Shown: positions 7,224 through 14,881 of the stretch, one piece after another
Layout: every line of letters starts with the position of its first letter
Numbering within the stretch: the first letter of the stretch is position 1
Assembly (NCBI GenBank): GCA_946482045.1
Contig: CAMLPZ010000051.1
Location: 1-18,253 of the forward strand
DNA length: 18,253 nucleotides
Source: an uncultured Asticcacaulis sp.
Lineage (GTDB): Bacteria > Pseudomonadota > Alphaproteobacteria > Caulobacterales > Caulobacteraceae
Direction: 5' to 3'
Made by a program: the position numbers and the translations under genes
The notes under the pieces: generated by a model
The model's database searches: none
Seen by the model: the letters and a program-made list of their open reading frames with translations, nothing else
Told to the model about the DNA's origin: nothing

Positions 7224-8315
7224 ATGTCTTCCATATCAAATGTCTCCACACTGGCGGCGTTCGCGGCGCTAGCCTCGGCAACCCTCCTGCTGAGTGCCTG
7301 TCAAGCTCCGTCCAAACCTGATCAGAACGCCCGACCGCGAGTCCTTGTATATACGGTCGGCTTTAGTGCCGAAACCGGGACGTCCTATTCCGGCACCGTC
7401 CATTCACGCGTCGAACAGGGTTTGTCGTTCCGCGTCGGTGGCCGGATTTTGGAGCGGAAGGTCAATGTCGGCGATCGCGTCACTGCCGGCCAATTGTTGA
7501 TGCGCCTCGATCCCACCGATTATCAGGACGCCGTAAATGGCGCTACGGCGCTGGTCGCGGCGGCGCAGGCCCAGGCCACAAGGGCAAACGCCAGTTTTGA
7601 GCGTCTGAGCGCACTGGTCAGCTCGGGCTCGACGTCGGCGGACACTCTCGAGCAGGCCGAGGCGGCAAGGGATTCCGCCGACGCCAGCCTCCGGGCCGCC
7701 CAGGCTCAATTGGCGACCGTTCGCAACCAGCGAGCCTACACAGAATTGCGGGCTGACGCCGACGGCATTGTGACGGCGATCCCGGCGGAAGCCGGCCAGG
7801 TAGTGGGCGTCGGCCAGCCAGTGATCAGAATTGCCCAGATCGGTGCGCCCGAAGCCGTGGTCGGGTTGCCTGACGCCGGCCACACGCCCGGCGAAACAGC
7901 GACAGTGACGATTTTCGGATCGCAAACCTCGACGCATAATGCACGTCTGCGCCAGATATCGGCGGCAGCCGATCCGACCACGCGCCTGTTCGAGGCGCGC
8001 TATGTCCTGGAGGCCGCTCTCGCCGACGCGCCCTTGGGCTCAACCGTCACTGTGTCGCCCTCCATCCGTCGTGCAGCTACACCTGGTCTCGATATCCCCC
8101 TGTCGGCTCTGGTCGACAAGGGGAATGGCACTAAGGTGTGGACGATCGATGCCGCAGGCAAGGTCAGGGCCAAATCGGTCAAGGTGTCGCGCCTCAACGA
8201 AGAGACGGCTTCGATCACCCAAGGACTATCCCAGGGTGATGTCATCGTCGCCGCCGGCGCGCAGTTGCTGCATGAAGGTGAGGTTGTGACGCCGGTTCGC
8301 GGGGGTACGTTGTGA
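7224..8315 (+). CDS. RND efflux periplasmic adaptor (membrane fusion protein), lipoprotein
   Basis: The 363-residue protein from the ATG at 7224 has the usual size for an HlyD/AcrA-type adaptor. A hydrophobic signal ends in a lipobox (LLSAC, Cys26), so it should be lipid-anchored on the periplasmic side. After it come a beta strand with VHSRVEQGLSFRVGG, a lipoyl half-motif (VNVGDRVTAGQLLMRLDP), an alpha-helical hairpin rich in Ala, Gln and Arg, the second lipoyl half (ADADGIVTAIPAEAGQVVG), and beta-barrel and membrane-proximal segments. It would link the permease to the outer-membrane channel. A TTG three codons upstream (7215) is in frame, but ATG is preferred. Its last bases overlap the permease start (GTGA), indicating translational coupling. 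Confidence 0.9.
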   Translation: MSSISNVSTLAAFAALASATLLLSACQAPSKPDQNARPRVLVYTVGFSAETGTSYSGTVHSRVEQGLSFRVGGRILERKVNVGDRVTAGQLLMRLDPTDYQDAVNGATALVAAAQAQATRANASFERLSALVSSGSTSADTLEQAEAARDSADASLRAAQAQLATVRNQRAYTELRADADGIVTAIPAEAGQVVGVGQPVIRIAQIGAPEAVVGLPDAGHTPGETATVTIFGSQTSTHNARLRQISAAADPTTRLFEARYVLEAALADAPLGSTVTVSPSIRRAATPGLDIPLSALVDKGNGTKVWTIDAAGKVRAKSVKVSRLNEETASITQGLSQGDVIVAAGAQLLHEGEVVTPVRGGTL

Positions 8316-11300
8316 GCTTCCCCAATCTCTCTGCGCTCGCGGTTCGCGAACGCGCGGTCACCCTTTTCCTGATCCTGGCGGTTCTGGCGGCCGGGACCTT
8401 CGCCTTCATCAAGCTGGGCCGCGCCGAAGACCCGCGCTTTACCGTCAAGATCATGACGGTGACGGCGGTTTGGCCGGGCGCCACGGCGAAGGAAATGGAC
8501 GAAAATGTAGGTGACCTGTTGGAAAAGCGCCTTCAGGAACTCCAGTATTACGACCGCGTTGAGACGACGGCGCAGCCCGGGGTTCTGCAGGCCAAGGTCA
8601 TCCTCAAGGACTCGACGCCGCCTTCGGCCGTCCCGGACCAGTTCTATCAGGCCCGCAAAAAGCTGTCCGACGAAGCACGCAAGCTGCCGAACGGGGTGTA
8701 CGGCCCCTTCTTCGACGACGAATTCAGCGACGTCTATTTTTCGCTCTATGCCCTGCAGGGCAAGGGCGTGCCCAATCGCGACCTGGTCAAGCAGGCTGAG
8801 ACCCTGAGGCAGCAACTTTTGCGCGTTCCCGGGGTCCAGAAGGTCAAGATTCTCGGTGAACGCCCCCAGGCAATCTATATCGATATACCTCAAGCCCGTC
8901 TGGCGACGCTCGGGGTCAATGCCCAGGATATCATCGCCGCCCTGCGTGGCCGCAACGACGTCTCCCCATCAGGCTCCGTAGACACGTCTGGCCCAAGGGT
9001 GCAACTGCGCCTCGACAGCGGCCTCACCTCGGTCGACGATGTGCGCAATGTGACGCTTAACGTCCAGGGCAAGCTTCTTAAGGTCGGCGACTTCGCCGAG
9101 GTTCGCAAGGGCTATGAAGATCCGCCCAGCTTCGAAATCAACCATGCCGGCCAGCCGGCGGTCGTGCTCGGCGTCGTCATGGCGCCGCGGTACAATGGCC
9201 TGACCCTGGGCAAGGCGCTCGACCATCAGGAAGAACTGATACGCGCGCAACTCCCGCTCGGGATGACAGTCACTAAGGTATCGGACCAGGCAAAAGCCAT
9301 CCATCACTCGGTCGACGAATTCATGACCAAGTTCGTCATGGCTCTCGGCGTTGTGATGCTGGTGTCCTTTGTCGCGCTCGGTTTCCGCGTTGGCCTGGTC
9401 GTCGCAGCTGCCGTGCCTTTGACTCTGGCGATTGTTTTCGTCGTCATGCTGCTGACCGGCCGCGACTTTGACCGCGTGACGCTCGGGGCCCTCATAATCT
9501 CGTTAGGGCTGCTGGTCGACGACGCCATCATCGCCATCGAGATGATGGTGGTCAAACTGGAGGAGGGCTACGATCGCATCAAGGCGGCCACCTTCGCCTG
9601 GACCACGACGGCGGCGCCCATGTTGTCGGGAACCCTGGTGACCATATTGGGCTTCATTCCTGTCGGCTTTGCCCAATCGTCGGCCGGCGAATACGCCGGC
9701 AACATCTTCTGGGTTGTCGGTTTCGCGCTGATCGCCTCGTGGGTGGTCGCCGTGACCTTCACGCCGTACCTGGGCGTCGTCATGCTGCCCAACATCAAGC
9801 CGCGCCATGACCACGGATCTATGTATACGACGAAGATGTACAACCGGTTCCGTAACCTAGTCAGGCTGGCCGTCGATCATCGCGGCATCACCATTCTCGT
9901 CACCCTGGCCCTGTTCGTCGCGTCTGGCGCCGGCATGGTCATCGTCAAGAAGCAGTTTTTCCCGAACTCGGACCGCACGGAACTGACCGTCGAAGTCAAG
10001 ATGCCGGTGGGCTCGTCTTTCGAGGCGACCAAGACGCTGACGGGACGGCTTGAAGCAGACCTGCAAAAGCAGTCCGAGGCGACGGACGTATCGGCTTATA
10101 TCGGACAAGGCGCACCTCGCTTCTTCTTCTCCCTGAACCCCGAACTGCCGAACCCGGCCTACGCCCAGGTTGTCATCCAGACCGAGGATGTCGAGGCGCG
10201 CGCACGGCTTAAAGATCGTATCCGCAAATGGGTGAACGAAGGCCGCTATCCCCAGGCCCGCGTGCGCGTGACGCAGTTCCTGTTCGGGCCGCCGGTGCCC
10301 TATCCCGTGCTGTTCCGTGTCGTTGGCCCCGATGAGGCTGGCATTATGAAGATCGCCGAGCAGGTTCGGGGCGTCATGCAACAGAACCCCGATGTTCTCG
10401 ATCCGCATCTCGACTGGGGCGACAAGACACCGGTTATGCACTACGCCATCGATGACGCCCGCCTGGCGCAGCTGAACCTGACCCGCCAATCGGTCGAACT
10501 CCAACTGCAAGGCTTGGTGTCAGGTGTGCAGGCGACCCAGGTTCGCGACGGGACTCGCACGGTCGACGTGGTGTTGCGCACCCCAGAGGCCGAAAGACGC
10601 TCGCCCTCCGATCTCGCCGGCATGACAGTGACGAACACTATCGGCCAGGCCATTCCCTTAAGCGCCGTCGTCCATCCGACTGTGGACAGCGAAGGCCAGC
10701 AGATCAAACGCTATGACCGCGATCTGTTCGTCAGCGTGCAGGGCGACGTGCGCGACGGCGTCCAGCCGCCGGACGTCACGGCGAAGATCCTGCCGAAGTT
10801 GCAGTCGATCAAGGCGAATTTGCCGGCCGGTTACCGCATCGATACCGGCGGCGCCGTCGAGGAAAGCGCCAAGGCCAATGTCGCGCTCGTTGCCGTCGTG
10901 CCGGTGATGATCCTTTTGACGCTCGTCGTGCTGATGATCCAGGTTAGATCCTTTGCCGCCATGTGGATGGTCTTTGCGACGGCCCCGCTTGGTCTGGTCG
11001 GCGCCGTGCCCACCTTGCTGCTCTTCGATCAGCCCTTTGGCTTCAACGCCATCCTGGCCCTGGTCGGGTTGTCGGGCATCCTGATGCGCAACACGTTGAT
11101 CCTTGTACAGCAAATCAACGACAACAAGGCACAAGGTGCTTTGGACTATGACGCCGTCATCGAAGCCACCGTCCACCGGGCCCGTCCGGTCATACTGACG
11201 GCCGTGGCGGCCATGCTGGCCTTCATCCCCCTGACCCACTCGGTTTTCTGGGGCGCACTGGCCTTCGTTCTGATCGGGGGCGTCGGTGTCGGCACCGTGC

Positions 11301-11380
11301 TGACGCTCGTCTTCCTCCCGGCGCTGTATGCCTTCTGGTTCAAGGTCCGCAAGCCGCAAAGCGAGATTTCCCATGCGTAA
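8312..11380 (+). CDS. RND-family efflux pump inner-membrane permease (AcrB/TriC-like)
   Basis: The 1,022-residue length is typical of hydrophobe/amphiphile-efflux RND pumps. TM1 is at ~13-34, a first large periplasmic loop follows, TM2-6 are at ~337-495, TM7 at ~525-545, then a second loop, and TM8-12 at ~857-1010. The proton-relay aspartates are present as D403-D404 in GLLVDDAIIAIEMM. AcrB Lys940 appears to be Arg926 in GILMRNTLILVQQI. This and the N-terminal GRAEDPRFTVK motif recall the TriC-like branch of the family; that subgrouping is from memory. It exchanges protons for toxic small molecules taken from the periplasm or inner membrane. The GTG start at 8312 overlaps the adaptor's stop by 4 bp, and the channel gene begins 8 bp before its end. 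Substrate is not predictable. Confidence 0.93.
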   Translation: MSFPNLSALAVRERAVTLFLILAVLAAGTFAFIKLGRAEDPRFTVKIMTVTAVWPGATAKEMDENVGDLLEKRLQELQYYDRVETTAQPGVLQAKVILKDSTPPSAVPDQFYQARKKLSDEARKLPNGVYGPFFDDEFSDVYFSLYALQGKGVPNRDLVKQAETLRQQLLRVPGVQKVKILGERPQAIYIDIPQARLATLGVNAQDIIAALRGRNDVSPSGSVDTSGPRVQLRLDSGLTSVDDVRNVTLNVQGKLLKVGDFAEVRKGYEDPPSFEINHAGQPAVVLGVVMAPRYNGLTLGKALDHQEELIRAQLPLGMTVTKVSDQAKAIHHSVDEFMTKFVMALGVVMLVSFVALGFRVGLVVAAAVPLTLAIVFVVMLLTGRDFDRVTLGALIISLGLLVDDAIIAIEMMVVKLEEGYDRIKAATFAWTTTAAPMLSGTLVTILGFIPVGFAQSSAGEYAGNIFWVVGFALIASWVVAVTFTPYLGVVMLPNIKPRHDHGSMYTTKMYNRFRNLVRLAVDHRGITILVTLALFVASGAGMVIVKKQFFPNSDRTELTVEVKMPVGSSFEATKTLTGRLEADLQKQSEATDVSAYIGQGAPRFFFSLNPELPNPAYAQVVIQTEDVEARARLKDRIRKWVNEGRYPQARVRVTQFLFGPPVPYPVLFRVVGPDEAGIMKIAEQVRGVMQQNPDVLDPHLDWGDKTPVMHYAIDDARLAQLNLTRQSVELQLQGLVSGVQATQVRDGTRTVDVVLRTPEAERRSPSDLAGMTVTNTIGQAIPLSAVVHPTVDSEGQQIKRYDRDLFVSVQGDVRDGVQPPDVTAKILPKLQSIKANLPAGYRIDTGGAVEESAKANVALVAVVPVMILLTLVVLMIQVRSFAAMWMVFATAPLGLVGAVPTLLLFDQPFGFNAILALVGLSGILMRNTLILVQQINDNKAQGALDYDAVIEATVHRARPVILTAVAAMLAFIPLTHSVFWGALAFVLIGGVGVGTVLTLVFLPALYAFWFKVRKPQSEISHA

Positions 11381-12731
11381 CGTCCTGATCCTTTTGCCAA
11401 CCATGGCCCTGCTTGCCGGCTGCTCGACGCCCACCGCCCACCTGCCGGCTGCGCCTACACCTGTCAGTTGGGCCACGGTGAACGGGGTTGCGACAAGCGA
11501 CACCGTGCCCCAAGCGAAGGCCTGGTGGACGCAAGGTGCCGACCCGGTCCTTCTGGCTCTGATCGAAGCGGCAAGCCGCGACAGCCACGAAGTCAAGATG
11601 GCCGAGGCGCGATTGAAGGCGGCCCGCGCCACCCATGTCATGGCACGGTCGCTTCTGTTCCCCGACATAAGCGCCACGGGCGTTGCGCAGCGCGGAGATA
11701 TTGGCCTGACTTACGGCAACCGTACGATCGACATCACGCAAGGGCAGCTTAACGCCAGCTACGACCTTGATCTGTTCGGGGGGCTGAAGGCAAATTCGAA
11801 AGCGGCCGGAGCTGCAACAAAAGCTTCCGCGGCTTCCCTGGAAGCGGTTCGCGGCGCTGTCCGACTGGAGGTTGTCGCGACCTATATCGGCTTGCGGCAG
11901 TGCCAGCAGAATCTGGAGAGTTTCCGGACGACCTCGGCAGCAGCCCACGAAATTGCCGCGAGCTATGAGCAGCAATGGCGCAAAGGACTGATCACCGAGG
12001 GGCAATTCCGTTCATCGGAGATCGAGGCGAGGGCTGCCGACACAGGCGTTAGCAGGCTTACCCAGGCATGCGAGGAATATATCAACGCTATCAGTGTCCT
12101 CACAGGCGACGGCCAGATGAGTCTCAGGGCGCAATTGTCGACTGCGGGGACCGTTCCAAACCTGCGTCATCCGGACACGACCGACGCTCCCATGAGCATT
12201 CTGCGCCAACGCCAGGATATGCAGGCGGCGGAAGCCATCCTGACGGCGGCACGTGCGTCAACACGATCAGCCCAGGCCTCCTTGTTTCCGGACCTGTCTA
12301 TCGGCGCCTTTTTCGGCAATCAGGATACCAGCGTGCGGCCTTCGGCGGACGTCTGGAATGTGGCCGCGACGGTCTATTGGCCCTTGCTGAATTTCGGGCG
12401 GATCAAGGGCCAGATCGACGCGGCGTCAGCCCGTGAGATCGAGGCCTATGAAGGCTATCGCCTAACTGCGGTCGCCGCACTGGCCGACGTGCGGACGAAG
12501 CTGAGCGCGGTCGAACAGGCGGACGTGAGGCAGTCCTTGGCGGCGTCAGATGCTCAAGCATCGGATCGTCTGCATGCTGAAGCCACGCGCCAGTACCAGG
12601 CCGGCCTCATCCCGAAGATCGCCTTCCTGGCCTCGGTCATCCGAACCGAACAATCCCGCCGCGCGCAGATCGACGCCGATGCCGAGCGTTCGATTCGAGC
12701 CGCAGCCCTCTACCGGGCCGAAGGGCTTTGA
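11373..12731 (+). CDS. RND efflux outer-membrane channel (NodT-family OMF lipoprotein)
   Basis: The ATG at 11373 gives 452 residues starting with a lipoprotein signal (MRNVLILLPTMALLAGC, Cys17), as in the OprM/NodT family. Further upstream in-frame starts lie inside the permease gene and would spoil this signal. Two OEP (TolC-like) repeats follow: the first contains SYDLDLFGGLKANSKAA and a long helical stretch, the second contains RQRQDMQAAEAILTAA, QASLFPDLSIGAFFG and YWPLLNFGRIKGQIDAA. The trimeric channel would dock on the adaptor and let substrate out through the outer membrane. It overlaps the permease gene by 8 bp, and its stop lies 40 bp before the dehydrogenase gene, consistent with one transcript. 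Confidence 0.92.
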   Translation: MRNVLILLPTMALLAGCSTPTAHLPAAPTPVSWATVNGVATSDTVPQAKAWWTQGADPVLLALIEAASRDSHEVKMAEARLKAARATHVMARSLLFPDISATGVAQRGDIGLTYGNRTIDITQGQLNASYDLDLFGGLKANSKAAGAATKASAASLEAVRGAVRLEVVATYIGLRQCQQNLESFRTTSAAAHEIAASYEQQWRKGLITEGQFRSSEIEARAADTGVSRLTQACEEYINAISVLTGDGQMSLRAQLSTAGTVPNLRHPDTTDAPMSILRQRQDMQAAEAILTAARASTRSAQASLFPDLSIGAFFGNQDTSVRPSADVWNVAATVYWPLLNFGRIKGQIDAASAREIEAYEGYRLTAVAALADVRTKLSAVEQADVRQSLAASDAQASDRLHAEATRQYQAGLIPKIAFLASVIRTEQSRRAQIDADAERSIRAAALYRAEGL

Positions 12732-12771
12732 GCATAACGCTACCAATTCTCGCGAACAAAAGGAACGAACC

Positions 12772-13584
12772 ATGTCCAGGCAAAAAAAGGTCGTCGTCAT
12801 CACCGGCGCCTCTTCCGGGATCGGTGAGGCAACCGCCCGCCTCCTGGCCCAAAAAGGATTCCACGTCTATGCCGGCGTAAGAAACCCCGAGGCCGTAACG
12901 CAGGCAGCGAACATAAAATATGGACGCCTTGACGTTACAAAGGAAGACTCCGTCACGACCTTCGTTGATTGGGCGCTGTCCGATGCTGGCGGAATAGACA
13001 TTCTGATCAACAACGCCGGCGCGTCTCTGATGGGGCCTGTCGAAATGACATCCACCGACGAAGCGCAGGCCCTGTTCGACACAAATGTCTTTGGGCCCTT
13101 GCGGATGATTCGGGCCGTGCTGCCCTCTATGCGAAAGGCAAGGAGCGGCTTGATCGTCAATATCAGTTCCGTCGTCGGCTTCCTACCGACGCCCTTTATG
13201 GGGCTTTATTCCAGCAGCAAGCATGCGATCGAAGGATTGTCCGAGTCGCTCGATCATGAGGTTCGCGGCCACAATGTCCGTGTCGTCCTGGTGCAGCCAT
13301 CGTGGACGAACACAAGGCTCGACACCAACACGAAGCAGGTGCGTGAGCCGCTCGGCATCTACGGCCCAGAGGTAGAAACCGTGGCAAGGTCCGTGATGGG
13401 GCAGATCAAGTCAGCGCCACCGCCGGTAACCGTTGCGAAAAAGATTTTGATTGTCATCAACGGCCCTTACCGCATGCGCCGCCCGGCCGACGGCCGGGCG
13501 ATGCTTTTGAGTTTCCTGCGTCGGTTCATGCCGGCGAACGTGTTCGACGGTAGCCTTCGTAAGAGCTTCGGCCTGAAGACGTAA
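12772..13584 (+). CDS. Short-chain dehydrogenase/reductase (SDR), last gene of the efflux operon
   Basis: The ATG at 12772 has a strong ribosome binding site (AAGGA about 7 bases upstream) and gives 270 residues, a normal classical SDR. The cofactor motif is TGASSGIG (residues 11-18) and the fold motif NNAG is at 80-83. The catalytic set Ser133, Tyr146 and Lys150 is intact (ISSVVG, YSSSK). Ala34-Gly35-Val36-Arg37 after the second strand suggests NADP(H) preference, a weak inference. It is 40 bp from the channel gene on the same strand, so probably in the efflux operon, where it might reduce or oxidise the compound being pumped. It could instead be an unrelated passenger. A longer in-frame extension upstream overlaps the channel gene and is not believed. 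Confidence 0.9.
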   Translation: MSRQKKVVVITGASSGIGEATARLLAQKGFHVYAGVRNPEAVTQAANIKYGRLDVTKEDSVTTFVDWALSDAGGIDILINNAGASLMGPVEMTSTDEAQALFDTNVFGPLRMIRAVLPSMRKARSGLIVNISSVVGFLPTPFMGLYSSSKHAIEGLSESLDHEVRGHNVRVVLVQPSWTNTRLDTNTKQVREPLGIYGPEVETVARSVMGQIKSAPPPVTVAKKILIVINGPYRMRRPADGRAMLLSFLRRFMPANVFDGSLRKSFGLKT

Positions 13585-13933
13585 GTCTTAGCCAATCAAG
13601 GTACGCGGTCTCGGCATGAAAAAGGTCGGCTGGACGTCGATTTCGCACCACCTGGCCATGTTCTTTTTGGATAGACGCGTGTCATACGCACTGACATTCG
13701 ACGACTCCAACAAAGCGATGAAGGATATTTTTACGTCATTGGATCAGAGACGTGTCAAAAAATGCATAGTAAATCTTATGTTTAATTGACTGCGTATTCA
13801 GAGCTGTGCGCACTTGATTGCCATGGGTAACAGCTTGGTTAGTGACGTGCTCTTTGCCATAACATGCATTCTGCCATAATACCTTAGAGAATATCGCAAC
13901 ACGCGGATAGGCAACAGTGGGGATTTTGCGTTG
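13585..13933. promoter_or_regulatory. Intergenic region before lysR, with a possible lysR promoter
   Basis: About 350 bp lie between the dehydrogenase and lysR, and AT content is higher in the second half. A possible promoter for lysR is TTGCCA at 13854-13859 and CATAAT at 13875-13880, with a short 15-bp spacer. The same stretch has two copies of GCCATAA (13856-13862 and 13873-13879), 17 bp apart, which may be a binding site. A 57-codon frame at 13616-13789 has no ribosome binding site and no recognisable family. No clear terminator for the efflux operon is seen; only a 5-bp stem (AAGAC/GTCTT) spans the dehydrogenase stop codon. Confidence 0.3.
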
Positions 13934-14881
13934 ATGGATGTCAACCTGCGACAGATCAGGGCGTTTCTTGCCGTCGTCAGCGCGGGCAGTTTTACGCGGG
14001 CGGCCGAACTGCTTTCTCTTTCTCAACCGGCCCTGACCGTCCGGGTCCGGCAGCTCGAAGACCAGGTGGGCGTCAGGCTGATCGATCGCGGTGCCCGTGT
14101 CCTGGAACTGACCCGCGAAGGGCGCGAACTCTATCCGGTGTTTCAGCGCATTATCCGCGATTTCGACGCCGCGATAGCCGATGTGACTGAATTCACCGAG
14201 GCTGAACGCGGCGTCGTCCGTATCGCCGCCCTGCCGAGTTTCTGCACCGGGCCTCTGGCCTCGCTGTTTGTCGATTTCAAAGCCGTCAATCCGGGTCTGT
14301 CCTTCATTCTGCGCGATGCTGTCGGCAAGAAGATCGCCGGCATGGTCCGCGCCGAAGAGGTCGATTTCGGCATCGGGGTGGAGGGCGAGCGCGAAGCCGA
14401 TCTCGAATATGTAGACCTGTGTCAGGATCGGTTGATGCTGGTTATGCCGGCAGGCCATAGCCTTTCAGAACGCGACATCGTAACGCTCGCCGACGTGGCT
14501 GCTCATCCCTTCATCATGATGGACCGGGAAACAAGTGTACGCCGCGTGGTGGACCTGGCTTTTGCCGCCAGCGGTCTGCCCCTCAAGCCCGCCTGCGAAG
14601 CGACCTATATGGCAACCGCCGTCAGCATGGTGCGGGCAGGCCTTGGGGTGACCATGCTGCCATCGTCGGCTGTCGAGATCAACATCTACCCGGACGTTGT
14701 CGCGCGGGCGGTAAGCGGGGACGGGATGACCCGGAAAATCGTCATTATCAAACGGCGGGACGCGCGCCTGCGCACGACCGCGGACGCACTTTATTCGGCC
14801 TTGCTGGCGGCCGAACTGCCCGGCGCGTTCGAGTCCGCCGAGGTGCTGGGATACGCCGCCTTACCGCAAAATGCGGTCTGA
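13934..14881 (+). CDS. LysR-family transcriptional regulator
   Basis: The 315-residue length is typical. Residues 1-60 form the winged helix-turn-helix (LRQIRAFLAVVSAGSFTRAA, SQPALTVRVRQLEDQVGVRL), followed by a linker helix. The type 2 periplasmic-binding-like effector domain begins around residue 90 (VVRIAALPSFCTGPLASLF). LysR proteins bind a small effector and usually activate a nearby gene. Here no gene is divergently transcribed: upstream is the efflux operon on the same strand, and downstream is the convergent hydrolase pair, so the target is unclear. ATG 13934 is chosen; TTG at 13931 is also possible and sits at better spacing (~8 bases) from a GGGGA. The last 21 bp overlap the end of the tannase-family gene. 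Confidence 0.9.
   Translation: MDVNLRQIRAFLAVVSAGSFTRAAELLSLSQPALTVRVRQLEDQVGVRLIDRGARVLELTREGRELYPVFQRIIRDFDAAIADVTEFTEAERGVVRIAALPSFCTGPLASLFVDFKAVNPGLSFILRDAVGKKIAGMVRAEEVDFGIGVEGEREADLEYVDLCQDRLMLVMPAGHSLSERDIVTLADVAAHPFIMMDRETSVRRVVDLAFAASGLPLKPACEATYMATAVSMVRAGLGVTMLPSSAVEINIYPDVVARAVSGDGMTRKIVIIKRRDARLRTTADALYSALLAAELPGAFESAEVLGYAALPQNAV

Noticed and set aside
10658..11677. Minus-strand frame of 339 codons opposite the permease/channel junction
   Set aside because: It lies over well-conserved RND and OMF coding sequence; the product is rich in His, Arg, Asp and Gln, with no family features.
13481..13499. 19-bp palindrome GCCCGGCCG-A-CGGCCGGGC in the dehydrogenase gene
   Set aside because: It is inside conserved reading frame 80 bp before the stop, with no T-run. 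In GC-rich DNA this can arise by chance, so it is not called a terminator.
13616..13789. 57-codon plus-strand frame before lysR
   Set aside because: No Shine-Dalgarno sequence, codon use drifting to AT-rich, no recognisable domain. It might be a remnant but cannot be supported as a gene.
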